Source: an uncultured Pseudoalteromonas sp. | GTDB lineage: Bacteria > Pseudomonadota > Gammaproteobacteria > Enterobacterales > Alteromonadaceae | Direction of reading: 5' to 3' | Assembly (NCBI GenBank): GCA_947493455.1 | Contig: CANLRB010000001.1 | Location: 62,001 to 126,000 of the forward strand | DNA: 64,000 nucleotides | In this document: piece by piece, positions 18,441 through 27,230 of the stretch | Layout: every line of letters starts with the position of its first letter | Position numbering within the stretch: the first letter of the stretch is position 1 | Position numbers and translations under genes: made by a program | Notes under the pieces: generated by a model | Told to the model about the DNA's origin: nothing | What the model saw: only the letters and a program-made list of their open reading frames with translations | Database searches by the model: none

Positions 18441-18905
18441 CTACTCGCTTACACCATTAGGTAATACCAGCACATTGTTCGACACACTTATATCGAGCGA
18501 CGTTGATAGTTTAACGGGGCCGGTATTGAGGTCTTGATACGCGCGCCACTTACCTTCTTCGGTATCGCGAAATAAGGCCACAAAGCCAACAAATTTGGCG
18601 CGTTCGTCCTGTTCAAACTCAATGCGGGTTGTTTCTGATGGATTTATCGTGCGTTCTTCAACTGTGATCAGTGAGTCAGCGAGTACACTGCGATCTGATT
18701 TCCATAATTCATCAAATGTTGCAGTTTTAAAACTTTGCACTTCGCTTAGTTGGTAAACTTTAAGCACCACAGGTAAAGGTTCGTTGAATTGATTTAAATT
18801 AAGATCGCTCGCTGCCGTGACATCGACGTTGACACGTGTCGTCATACAAGCAGAGCAAAGTAAAGATAAAACTAACACGAATAATAATTGTTTATATTTG
18901 ATCAT
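18441..18905 (-). CDS. tssJ: TssJ, T6SS outer-membrane lipoprotein
   Basis: TssJ anchors the TssM periplasmic domain at the outer membrane. A lipoprotein signal peptide ends in the lipobox LCSAC, with Cys20 as the lipidated residue. The mature part shows the TssJ pattern: LPVVLKVYQLSEVQSFKTATFDELW (family 'PvvvrvYqLks...F..adf..L'), then a FVGFVALFRD strand. The length is 154 residues. It is the first gene of the leftward T6SS operon, facing a 609-bp divergent intergenic region. Confidence 0.92.
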   Translation of the reverse strand: MIKYKQLLFVLVLSLLCSACMTTRVNVDVTAASDLNLNQFNEPLPVVLKVYQLSEVQSFKTATFDELWKSDRSVLADSLITVEERTINPSETTRIEFEQDERAKFVGFVALFRDTEEGKWRAYQDLNTGPVKLSTSLDISVSNNVLVLPNGVSE

Positions 18906-19514
18906 TATTTATTATTACCTATTGTTATTACAACTAAATAGCGCGCGGTCTGCGCACTATCACAAAAAAATTAACAACGAGCGAGCGCACCAATCTGGCC
19001 GTTAAGCTAAACTAAATCGGGAATATTGGGGTAATTGCGTGTTCGCAAATTCACACTCATTTGCGAAAAGGTTAAATATTGGTAAGTCAAACTAGCACCC
19101 TCCGTAGCACATCAATTTTATTATTAGAGTTTGTATTGTTAAGCCACCATTTGGCTAGCACATTCGCCACACCAAACTTCAGGTCAAATCATCATCAATA
19201 CACGCTGCGACATCCTTCGTACAAACACACTTCCACAGCAAAATTGAACCAAAGTGTGTTTACGTTTTTTCACACTCTGTGCAATTGGCTGAGAAATTTA
19301 CACCGTCAAAAAACGCATGTCAACACCTTTTAGGTACATTTGTTAATGGTTGATTTATTCAAAATAATTCGGTAACGTCAAAAAAGGTACAAAAATAACC
19401 TTAAATATCAACAGTTAACAAGGACGCGAAACGCCTGTTGCAATTTACGCAATAAAACAGAGGTTTTTGTTTTGTTTTTTGTAACAATTACACGGCAAAA
19501 CGCACTGAAGGATT
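18906..19514. other. Divergent intergenic region between tssJ and effector vgrG
   Basis: These 609 bp separate the leftward T6SS operon from the rightward effector module and must hold promoters for both. The sequence is AT-rich on the tssJ side. I found no convincing sigma-54 element and no supportable gene; an 84-codon frame at 19079-19333 lacks an ATG start and a ribosome-binding site. The main structured feature is the inverted repeat at 19042-19067. Confidence 0.55.
19042..19067. promoter_or_regulatory. Perfect 9-bp inverted repeat (possible operator)
   Basis: TTCGCAAAT (19042-19050) and ATTTGCGAA (19059-19067) form a perfect inverted repeat separated by 8 bp. The half-site centres lie about 17 bp apart. 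There is no T-run beside it, which argues for a protein-binding site over a terminator. It lies between the tssJ and vgrG starts and could control either or both. Confidence 0.45.
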
Positions 19515-22500
19515 ATGTGCAAATTTATTGTAGAAATTGATAGTAATACGTCTCATTACCAAGTTGTCGAGATGCGTGGCACCGAGCAGTTATCGGGCGA
19601 TTGCGAGTTTATCGTTACCATTGAATGTCACCCCGACGAGCGGGCTTCATTCGTGCTTGGCAGTCATATTAGTTTAAGTAACATCAGTGTAGATAACGCA
19701 ATAAGCGTTCGTAATTTCGCGATATTCCAAATCACTGAGCAAAAAATTAGTCACGACTTGATGCAACTTACGCTCACCGTAAAGCCGCGGCTGCAATTGC
19801 TGAGTGAACTTTCGCACAGTCGCGTGATCATCGACACGAGTTTGCAATTAGTATTATTGCAGCTGCTAAATGAAGCAGGCTATACCGATGCGCAAGTAGA
19901 TTGGCGCTTAAGCAACCCCTTGCCAAATACAGACATGTTTATTCAAGCCATGGAAAGCCATTTGGCACTGTTTCATCGTCTGCTTTCTCAGTATGGCTTA
20001 TTCTATTGGTTTGAAAGCGACAACGAAAACGAAACGGTGGTGATTGCCGACAGCAATCTAACGAGCTCATATATTCGTCGCGGGTTAAGCGAAGTGGTAC
20101 TGCGCGATGGCTTAAACCATGTTGAAACAGATAGTGGCGGCAGCGCCAATTTTGTCGGCTTTAGCCATGCCAGTTTACATGGCCAAATGCATGCCAATAC
20201 CGCCATGAGTATAATGCCAGGGCAACAGCATGAAGGTAACCAGCCCACAGATTGCAATTACTTTGAACCGGTTGCCGGGAGTTCCGCGCAAGCCGCGCAA
20301 CAAGCTCAGCAGCAAACCAATGCCCTACACGCTCACGCCGAAGTGATATATTTGACTGGTAATGTACCTGAAATATTTGCAGGCTGTTCGTTTTCATTGC
20401 TCGACAACGCGGGCACGGGCGTCAGTGGTGACTACCTATGTATTCATGTCAGCCATACCTTAAGCCAACAAAATCAATCGGGGCAAGATGCCCGCCATAC
20501 CCGCTATGCCAATAAAGTCACCTGCATTGCACGCAATAAACCCTTTAAGCTTAAGCGGCCCACAATAAGCCCAAAGCCAGTGGCGTTTGCCGCAACCGTT
20601 GAATCACTAAGCCGCTCTGCGATGCTTGACGACAGCGGCCGATACCGTATACGCACTGCATTTGATAACGTGGCTCGCCCACACAGCCAATCAAGTAGCG
20701 CGCTGGCGCAGCTGGCACTTTATGTCTGTGCAAATCAAAATCAGGCAACCGGGTGGCATTTTCCGTTAGTAGAGCAGTCTAAAGTGTTAATCGGCTGTGT
20801 TAACAACGATCCAAACAAGGCCTATATTTTAGGGTTCGCCGACAACCAATTGCAGCCGTCGGTGGTTACAAATGCGCAGCAATACCTCAATCGAATTGTC
20901 AGCTTGTCGCACAGTGAATTGTGCTTTGATGATGATCCCAATGTGCCTAAAATTATTCTAAAAACATTAGATAGCGAACATTTTATTGAGCTTAATGCAA
21001 CCCGCTCAGGACGCCATTTTGTTCATTGGCTAAGCCAGCTCGGCAGTATTAGCTTGCACGCAGCTCGTGCATTGTCAGTCACCAGCGATAATGACGACAT
21101 CACCCTTGTTAGCGAGCGCGATACCACAATTGACAGTGAAAAAAATATTCAGTTAACCAGCCAAAACGCGGCGATTGGCCTGTGTAGTACGATGCATATC
21201 GACGCCAACGCAACCCATATTATGAGTCAAAGTAATGGCTCAACCTCGTTTGTTAGCCGCCAGCCTGAGCGGTTACTGTGTAATGACCAATTGCAATTCA
21301 CTTCACGCCAAGGTGACTTAACCTTGAGCACGCCAAATGGCAGCGCGTTAATAAAAAGCCGCAACCACATTCGCATTGAAGGCCGTGGCAATGGCGCGAT
21401 TCGCTTACATAACGCAGGCGGTGAAATAAAGCTCAGCCGCACCGGTGACGTTGAGATCATTGCGACTCAATTGATCACCTTAAAAGGGGCATTAACCCAC
21501 TTTGATGGGCCCGTTGATTATAATTTTACCGCACCAAGCCGTGCCAATATGCCATCAGTGAGTAGATTGTCACCCATTTCACGGACTACTCCTATCAACC
21601 CTAACACTGTTACAGCACGTAACAGCAGCGCACAAACATTGCGTATTGAATACCGCTATCAAGATGGCAGTCCGGTAGAAAACGCCCCGTATACCATATT
21701 ATTTGACGAAGGCACCGAGCTGAGCGGTGCGCTCGATAGCAGTGGCGTATGCGAATTACAAAACCAACCAGTCGGTCGCTACCAAGTCATCTTGGGTGAA
21801 GACACCCGCGTTTATGTTCCAACCGTCACAGGCCAAGCAAATCCGCTGTTTGGTCAACTGCCGGTAGCAACGGCAATTGCCCTTGGTGAACAGCAGATAA
21901 ACGACAAACAACCAGTTGCCTTATTTGACCAAGCCATGGCAATTGCCAACCAAGCTGGCGAATGGACTTGGGGTACACTACAAGGTGATTTCAATCAAAA
22001 CCCAAGCACCTCACAAATTGTGGTCGGCAGTATCATTTCAATGATCCCATTTGTTGACCAAGCGATGGACGTACGTGACATTATTGCCAATGTGATGCTA
22101 CTGACAGATGATGACAAAGCCAATGACAACAGCGGTTGGGTAGGCATAGCGTTAACTGGTATTGGCTTGGTGCCTGTGCTTGGCTCGGCCATAAAAGGGG
22201 TTGGCAAGGTCATTTTAAAACACAGCGACAGCTCACTCGACGCCGCACTTGCAGTGATGCGTAAAATAAGTAAAGGCGACCCGATTGCCTACTTACGCCA
22301 ACTCGACTGGAACAACCTTGGCCGCGACGCCGCACAGCAAGTTAAAGAGCTAATAAAAACCACCATCAACGCACTCGATGGGATTCGAAATAGTGCGGTT
22401 TATCGAACGCTGTTACCTAGCACCACGCTCAATGCCCTGAGTGAGGTGTCAACAAAACTCAAATCCATTATGCCTAAAGTTGAACAAGGCGTAACGAACG

Positions 22501-23210
22501 CGACTCGTACTATTCGTGATCAAGTAAATAGTGCGCTCGCAAAATACAATGGCCCAAAACCTGTTGAAGGAATTGTCGGCCAACCGAATTTAGTCAAAGC
22601 GAAAGAAGCCGATGCACCAACCGGGAATCAAATGCCCGGTGTCAGTGTTGTAAAACACGCGCGAAATCCAATTCTTGATAGGCACTATCGTAACCTAGCT
22701 GACTATGCAGCACGCTACAAAAAGAAACTCGAAGACGCTATCAAAAATGGTGACTCAAGCAGGCGAATTGGCGCATTTAAAGCCAAGTTAACTGAGGTAA
22801 AAGGTGAACGGGCAGCAAGTGCGTATATGGCAAAGCACTTTAGTAAACCCCCTCCGCCGGCGCAAATGGAACTCGGCTTTGGACCGGGCCCTGGATTTGA
22901 CCAAATATGGGCAAAGCGAGACCAAAATGGTAACGTATTAGAATACTTTATTGTTGAAGCAAAAGGACCTGGGGCAAAGTTGACAAAAACATCAACAAAA
23001 GGCTTCCAAATGACAGATGAATGGATAGGAAAAACTCTTGAGAGCATGAAAAAGTCTCAGAAAGACCCGCAACAGAGCCAATTAGCTCGAGATATACTGA
23101 GAGCTGAGAAAAGCAATAAAAAAATTAACAAGTTAATTATCGAAGCAATTGAAGATAATGGCGCCATCATAGGCGGTAAATTACAACCTTTACCTATTGA
23201 GAAAACCTAA
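19515..23210 (+). CDS. vgrG: Specialised VgrG with C-terminal PD-(D/E)XK nuclease-like toxin
   Basis: A 1231-residue spike-effector fusion. Residues 1 to about 330 form the gp27-like VgrG domain (FIQAMESHLALFHRLLSQYGLFYWFE). An OB-fold and beta-helix needle region runs to about 700. Near 705-775 is a transthyretin-like domain (IEYRYQDGSPVENAPYTILF, then GVCELQNQPVGRYQVILGE), a known effector-docking module in VgrGs. A hydrophobic pre-toxin segment follows near 840-910 (IVVGSIISMIPFVDQAMDVRD, GWVGIALTGIGLVPVLGSAI). The C-terminal domain has GFDQIW with Asp1129 and IVEAKG with Glu1148-x-Lys1150, the core of PD-(D/E)XK nucleases. It ends in TAATG, overlapping the next gene. The nuclease assignment is motif-based inference. 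Confidence 0.88.
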   Translation: MCKFIVEIDSNTSHYQVVEMRGTEQLSGDCEFIVTIECHPDERASFVLGSHISLSNISVDNAISVRNFAIFQITEQKISHDLMQLTLTVKPRLQLLSELSHSRVIIDTSLQLVLLQLLNEAGYTDAQVDWRLSNPLPNTDMFIQAMESHLALFHRLLSQYGLFYWFESDNENETVVIADSNLTSSYIRRGLSEVVLRDGLNHVETDSGGSANFVGFSHASLHGQMHANTAMSIMPGQQHEGNQPTDCNYFEPVAGSSAQAAQQAQQQTNALHAHAEVIYLTGNVPEIFAGCSFSLLDNAGTGVSGDYLCIHVSHTLSQQNQSGQDARHTRYANKVTCIARNKPFKLKRPTISPKPVAFAATVESLSRSAMLDDSGRYRIRTAFDNVARPHSQSSSALAQLALYVCANQNQATGWHFPLVEQSKVLIGCVNNDPNKAYILGFADNQLQPSVVTNAQQYLNRIVSLSHSELCFDDDPNVPKIILKTLDSEHFIELNATRSGRHFVHWLSQLGSISLHAARALSVTSDNDDITLVSERDTTIDSEKNIQLTSQNAAIGLCSTMHIDANATHIMSQSNGSTSFVSRQPERLLCNDQLQFTSRQGDLTLSTPNGSALIKSRNHIRIEGRGNGAIRLHNAGGEIKLSRTGDVEIIATQLITLKGALTHFDGPVDYNFTAPSRANMPSVSRLSPISRTTPINPNTVTARNSSAQTLRIEYRYQDGSPVENAPYTILFDEGTELSGALDSSGVCELQNQPVGRYQVILGEDTRVYVPTVTGQANPLFGQLPVATAIALGEQQINDKQPVALFDQAMAIANQAGEWTWGTLQGDFNQNPSTSQIVVGSIISMIPFVDQAMDVRDIIANVMLLTDDDKANDNSGWVGIALTGIGLVPVLGSAIKGVGKVILKHSDSSLDAALAVMRKISKGDPIAYLRQLDWNNLGRDAAQQVKELIKTTINALDGIRNSAVYRTLLPSTTLNALSEVSTKLKSIMPKVEQGVTNATRTIRDQVNSALAKYNGPKPVEGIVGQPNLVKAKEADAPTGNQMPGVSVVKHARNPILDRHYRNLADYAARYKKKLEDAIKNGDSSRRIGAFKAKLTEVKGERAASAYMAKHFSKPPPPAQMELGFGPGPGFDQIWAKRDQNGNVLEYFIVEAKGPGAKLTKTSTKGFQMTDEWIGKTLESMKKSQKDPQQSQLARDILRAEKSNKKINKLIIEAIEDNGAIIGGKLQPLPIEKT

Positions 23211-23962
23211 TGTTAAAACTAAATAATCTAACCAGTGATGATTTAACGGATTACCTTGATGACAATCCAGAATACATTAAAATTTGGCTTCCGATAATCA
23301 ATCAAACAACTGAAACCTTAGAGCAAAGAGAAAGAGCTGCGTTTAATCTCACTTCTTGTTATTTGGAACTCGCTTACACACATTACGCACTCGAAAACTT
23401 CAACGAAGTAAAGCCCTACTTTGAAAAAGCAGCGCCGTTTGCGTATTTACGAGGTTTTGACGCTGAGCTAAAGACAAGTAAGGTCGATTGGACCATCCAA
23501 CAAGAAATGAATGTTGTGATTCTATTTGGCGACAGCACAACCATTAACAAATTAGCGCATAGCGATTGGTCGCTCGCCGAAGATTTTATTATAAATCAAG
23601 CTTGCTACTTATATGACCACCTTCTATTAAAGCTCGGAACACAACAACCTCTTTGTCAAAGCGAGATAGACACCGCTCTGACACAAGCACGTAACACCAA
23701 AGACAAAGATGTACAACAGTATATTTTACCGTTAATTAATGCCATCAACGCCCTCGTCAATGGCCAACAAGCACAGTGGCAGGCTGCCATTGACATGGCC
23801 ATTGCTTGGCATACCGATGAATGCAAATTTGGTGATTTAAAAAACATGATTGAGGGCTTTATTTGTCTTAACGCTTTGACCATGGCCAAACTCGGCAAAG
23901 ACATGCATCAGTGGCAATGTACAACTGAATCACTCTATTTACCACTATTTTTAATAGATTAA
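23210..23962 (+). CDS. Putative immunity protein to the VgrG toxin
   Basis: A 250-residue soluble, helix-rich protein starting inside the TAATG that ends the toxin gene, a coupling typical of toxin-immunity pairs. It has no signal peptide or membrane segment, matching a cytoplasmic nuclease target. Recognisable segments are YLELAYTHYALENFNEVKPYFEKAAPFAYLRGFDAEL and, near the C-terminus, LINAINALVNGQQAQWQAAI and FICLNALTMAKLGKDMH. The pattern resembles the Imm49-type immunity family, but I hold this only tentatively. A second, frameshifted copy lies 0.8 kb downstream. The role comes from position and duplication, not from known function. Confidence 0.7.
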   Translation: MLKLNNLTSDDLTDYLDDNPEYIKIWLPIINQTTETLEQRERAAFNLTSCYLELAYTHYALENFNEVKPYFEKAAPFAYLRGFDAELKTSKVDWTIQQEMNVVILFGDSTTINKLAHSDWSLAEDFIINQACYLYDHLLLKLGTQQPLCQSEIDTALTQARNTKDKDVQQYILPLINAINALVNGQQAQWQAAIDMAIAWHTDECKFGDLKNMIEGFICLNALTMAKLGKDMHQWQCTTESLYLPLFLID

Positions 23963-23980
23963 ACACCGAAGAAGAAGAAA

Positions 23981-24481
23981 ATGAGTAGCTTAATTCACTT
24001 ATATCTTATTGATGAAACCTGTTACCCGACGCACCTCGCCGGCAGCGATGAGCAAAAATATCAAACCTTGCTTGATATCACAGATAAACAAGCAACGCGT
24101 TGGCAAACCCTTGAGCTGAATATGCGTGGTTTTGAGCCTGCATTGCAACTATGGGATACCATTGCCGGTAATAGCCAACTTTTATTAGTGGCCTCGTTTA
24201 ACTATTACCCTCATCAACTGCTCCCGCCCGATGCCGACATCAGCGGACCATTTGGTTTTTTCCCTGCAGACATGGCGAACGACTTATTCACCGTAATGCA
24301 ACAAGAATATAACTTTGATATTGACAGCCCATTAGGGCAAAGACTCATTAGCGAAATCGAAGGCGATGGCATCGATGAAGTCAATCCAGATGCATACGAA
24401 ATGGTACGCGATAAATATTTCGTCACATTTAGAGACGCCGCCAAGCAAGGTAAATCGGTAGTGGTATTAATTGAACAATAA
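23981..24481 (+). CDS. Unknown 166-residue protein in the toxin cassette
   Basis: I do not recognise this protein. It begins 18 bp after the immunity gene stop, preceded by a purine-rich GAAGAAGAAA sequence, and is probably co-transcribed with it. It is acidic and soluble, without signal peptide or membrane segments. Distinct parts are an N-terminal IHLYLIDETCYP, a central LLLVASFNYYP, GPFGFFPADMANDLFTVMQ and a C-terminal YFVTFRDAAKQGKSVVVLIEQ. Its place between two immunity copies suggests it is another immunity or accessory protein, perhaps from an older cassette, but there is no direct evidence. Confidence 0.6.
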   Translation: MSSLIHLYLIDETCYPTHLAGSDEQKYQTLLDITDKQATRWQTLELNMRGFEPALQLWDTIAGNSQLLLVASFNYYPHQLLPPDADISGPFGFFPADMANDLFTVMQQEYNFDIDSPLGQRLISEIEGDGIDEVNPDAYEMVRDKYFVTFRDAAKQGKSVVVLIEQ

Positions 24482-24554
24482 CACCCGTTAATAGAGCTGC
24501 GAATAAAACAGCACAGTAGTGCCCGGCCCTTTTAAAATTTACAATGTGATGCAA

Positions 24555-24585
24555 ACCCGCCATAAAAAAACGCATTTTGGCGGGT
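24555..24585. repeat. Hairpin downstream of the unknown cassette gene
   Basis: An 8-bp perfect inverted repeat (ACCCGCCA, 24555-24562; TGGCGGGT, 24578-24585) encloses an A-rich 15-nt loop, 73 bp after the preceding stop. No T-run follows on the plus strand, so intrinsic termination is uncertain. It may mark the boundary between the intact module and the orphan cassette. Confidence 0.35.
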
Positions 24586-24652
24586 AAACACTGGCGGATT
24601 TAATGAAAATGGAACAGATAATTGCGTTGCGAAACGACTCTACCTGCACTAA

Positions 24653-24763
24653 AACCAAAATAGTCCAAATTTAACATTGGTTATCGAAGCAACCTCTTCA
24701 ATTATGAAAATCGAAGAAAGTAGCGTTGTCGTTGGCGTAAAACTACAAGCTCTGCCAACTTAA
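24653..24763 (+). pseudogene. Orphan C-terminal tail of a VgrG/toxin gene
   Basis: A frame of about 36 codons after an upstream stop reads ...LTLVIEATSSIMKIEESS and ends GVKLQALPT before TAA. The last 25 or so residues align with the end of the intact toxin (NKLIIEAIEDNG...GGKLQPLPIEKT). The region has no start codon or VgrG body, so it is a degenerate toxin remnant. It lies 4 bp before the second immunity copy, the same toxin-tail/immunity order as in the intact pair. Orphan toxin tails with linked immunity genes are known from polymorphic toxin loci. Confidence 0.7.
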
Positions 24764-24767
24764 GAAA

Positions 24768-25540
24768 ATGAAAATGTTGAAATTAAACATTCTAACGAAT
24801 GACCCTGAATCAGTTCATTACCACATGGAAAGGGCCAATAAGTATTTGCCTAAATGGCTCGCTATCGTTAATGACCAAAACGAAGAAAGTGAAAAAATAA
24901 AAAAAGCAGCGTTTAAAGTTCCTAGCTTTTACTTTTACCTTGCCTATGGAAATTACGGGCTCGAAAACTTCAATCAAGTAAAACCCAATTTTGAAAAAGC
25001 AGCGCCGTTTGCGTATTTACGAGGTTTTGACGCTGAGCTAAAAACGCACAACAATGATTGGACGATTCAAGAAGAATTAAATGTGTGCTTATTGTTTGGT
25101 GATAAAGCGATATTACAAAAACTTATCACGATTACGCCAGACTTTAAAACAAGTAGTATGATGCATAAAGCATGTTTCGAGTACGACAGACTATTGCTAA
25201 AACTCGGAACACAACAATCCTTTTGTCAAAGCGAGATAGACAGCGCTCTGACACATGCACAAAACACCAAAGACAAAGATGTACAACAGTATATTTTACC
25301 GTTAATCAATGCCATCAACGCCCTCGTTAATGGCCAACAAGCACAGTGGCAGGCCGCCATCGACATGGCCATGGCATGGCACACCGAACAATGCAAATTG
25401 GGTGATTTAAAAAATATGATTGAAGGCTTTATTTGCCTTAATGCCTTAATGCCTTGACCATGGCCAAACTCGGTAAAGACATGCATCAGTGGCAATGCAC
25501 AACTGAATCACGCTATTTGCCACTTTTTCTGATTGATTAA
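24768..25540 (+). pseudogene. Second immunity gene copy, frameshifted by 8-bp duplication
   Basis: This is a paralogue of the 23210 immunity gene. The frame runs 229 codons and stops at 25457 within LNALMP. The cause is visible: CTTAATGC occurs twice in tandem (25437-25444 and 25445-25452), where the intact copy has one CTTAACGC. After the stop, another frame encodes the expected tail (TMAKLGKDMHQWQCTTESRYLPLFLID) to a stop at 25540. Identity with the first copy is patchy: nearly perfect around 24990-25045 and 25200-25380 and much lower elsewhere, as expected from gene conversion or selection. The homologue start corresponds to the ATG at 24774. The truncated protein lacks only about the last 25 residues and might still be partly active. 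Confidence 0.8.
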
Positions 25541-25592
25541 GCAGCGAAGAGTAAACCTAACTACACAGCAGCTAAACCATAACACGTTGGGT

Positions 25593-25829
25593 TTATGGAA
25601 ACCCGCGCCAACTTGGTACAAATACGCCAATTACAAACCAAATACACTGTAAGCACAATAAGCAAAGTGCGTATAGTCGTAATTGCTCTGCGTTCCAGCG
25701 GGCTGCAAACCAACTGATAAAGAAAAATGCGCGCCATCCTTCAAGCCATTTTGCCCCACCCCAATTAAGGATCCAAAGCCAAAATAAGGCGCTGAACAAA
25801 TGAATTAACGCCCAATCAAGTAGTGACAT
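25593..25829 (-). CDS. Small hydrophobic membrane protein
   Basis: A 78-residue protein rich in Trp, Leu and Phe with two or three potential transmembrane segments (LIHLFSALFWLWIL, AFFFISWFAARW, LYALCLLCLQCIWFVIGVFV). The start at 25829 is chosen because AAGGAA lies 8 bases upstream; a longer frame to 25868 has no such site. I do not recognise the family. It lies convergent to the broken immunity gene and may be the right edge of the effector region. Confidence 0.6.
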   Translation of the reverse strand: MSLLDWALIHLFSALFWLWILNWGGAKWLEGWRAFFFISWFAARWNAEQLRLYALCLLCLQCIWFVIGVFVPSWRGFP

Positions 25830-26174
25830 AAAATAAGTTCCTTTTTTAAATACCACCAGCATACACATTTATAAAAAGATTACCAAGCGCGCTACGTTTA
25901 GTGTAACCCCCTGAATAAATAATTATTTTTACAGCTCAGTAGTGCACATATAGACAAACCGATGCTAAGCTGAGCGATGTTTCATCGTTTTATTGATCTT
26001 TTAATACTCTTTGATATCGCTTTTATTGCTGGAGGTTCATAGCTTAATGGCGTCGTACTCGGCGCTAAATTCGGGTATGTGACATGGCTTTACGAGCCAA
26101 GTCATTTATGAAGTGCTTCGCTAAAGCTAAAAAGCCAATCTAGCAAGACTGGCTGTGTACGATTGATTGTGATT
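25830..26174. other. Intergenic stretch upstream of the small membrane gene
   Basis: About 345 bp without a supportable gene. The side near 26175 contains the adhP terminator. The remainder is AT-rich and presumably carries the promoter of the 25593-25829 gene. No repeat or RNA gene was recognised. Confidence 0.5.
26129..26154 (-). terminator. Rho-independent terminator of the alcohol dehydrogenase gene
   Basis: On the minus strand AGCCAGTC, loop TTGCTA and GATTGGCT form an 8-bp stem with one G-U pair, followed by TTTT. It lies about 20 bp after the stop codon of the alcohol dehydrogenase gene. Confidence 0.75.
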
Positions 26175-27191
26175 TTATTGGGCGAATTTCATCACAACGC
26201 GGCCGTTAATCTCACCCGCGATCATTTGCTCGAAGACCTGATTAATGTCATCTAACGATTTTTCTATGGTAATTGCTTTGACCTTGCCCCTTGCGGCAAA
26301 ATCTAGGCATTCTTCAAGATCTTTACGCGTACCAACAATCGACCCCACTACACTCACGCCATTAAGCACAGTATCAAATATTGGCAATGGCATTTCTTCA
26401 GGGGGCAAACCAACCAAAACGCATTTACCACCGCGACGCACCGCCTTATAACTTTGTTCAAAGCCCGCTTTGCTCACTGCCGTGCAAATTGCTGCATGAA
26501 CACCACCGACTTGCCGACCGATTTCGCCGTTGACATCATCACGATTAAAATCTAAACAAAGCGTTGCGCCAAGTGATTTTGCAAGCGCTAGTTTGTCATC
26601 GCCAGTATCAACTGCAACCACATTCAGTCCCATCGCAACGGCATATTGCACCGCCAAATGGCCTAACCCACCAACGCCAAAAATGGCAACCCATTGACCG
26701 GGCTTTATCTCTGATACTTTAAGAGCTTTATACGTTGTCACACCGGCACAAAATAGCGGTGCAGCGTCAACATAGCTCACGCCATCGGGGATTTTAACAA
26801 CGTAATCACCGTGTGCTTTACAATATTCAGCGTAACTGCCGTCCACCGAATAGCCCGCATTTTGCTGTGATAAGCACAGGTTTTCATCGCCACTTAAACA
26901 GTATTCACAGTGACCACATGCACTGTATAACCAAGGTATACCAACCCGATCACCGATTTGAATATGGCTTATTTGCGAGCCCACTTCGACTACTTCACCA
27001 ACCCCTTCATGGCCTGGCACCAACGGTAATTTGGGCTTTACAGGCCAATCACCGTGGCATGCATGCAAATCTGTGTGGCATACGCCACAAGCATGAATTT
27101 TAACTAATACATCTTTGGCACCGACAATGGGTTTTTCAACTTGTTGAATTTCAAGAGCATGTTTAAATTGATGGGCGACAGCAGCTTTCAT
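26175..27191 (-). CDS. adhP: Zinc-dependent alcohol dehydrogenase, AdhP type
   Basis: A 338-residue cytoplasmic medium-chain alcohol dehydrogenase that interconverts primary alcohols and aldehydes with NAD(H). The catalytic zinc ligands are visible as Cys38 (GVCHTDLH) and His61 (PGHEGVGEV), with a third Cys in [10 protein letters not shown]; the structural zinc site is Cys92, 95, 98 and 106. The dinucleotide-binding motif is GVGGLGHLA. The start at 27191 follows AAGGAG eight bases upstream; a longer frame to 27230 would place the start in the untranslated leader. A single-gene unit, with its own MerR-type promoter and terminator. Confidence 0.93.
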   Translation of the reverse strand: MKAAVAHQFKHALEIQQVEKPIVGAKDVLVKIHACGVCHTDLHACHGDWPVKPKLPLVPGHEGVGEVVEVGSQISHIQIGDRVGIPWLYSACGHCEYCLSGDENLCLSQQNAGYSVDGSYAEYCKAHGDYVVKIPDGVSYVDAAPLFCAGVTTYKALKVSEIKPGQWVAIFGVGGLGHLAVQYAVAMGLNVVAVDTGDDKLALAKSLGATLCLDFNRDDVNGEIGRQVGGVHAAICTAVSKAGFEQSYKAVRRGGKCVLVGLPPEEMPLPIFDTVLNGVSVVGSIVGTRKDLEECLDFAARGKVKAITIEKSLDDINQVFEQMIAGEINGRVVMKFAQ

Positions 27192-27230
27192 GGTTCTCTC
27201 CTTGAGTGTTATAGCAATGTTATTTAACAC

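Noticed and set aside
19079-19333. 84-codon plus-strand frame in the tssJ-vgrG gap
   Set aside because: It begins with TTG, lacks a ribosome-binding site and has no recognisable protein pattern; it overlaps the likely regulatory region.
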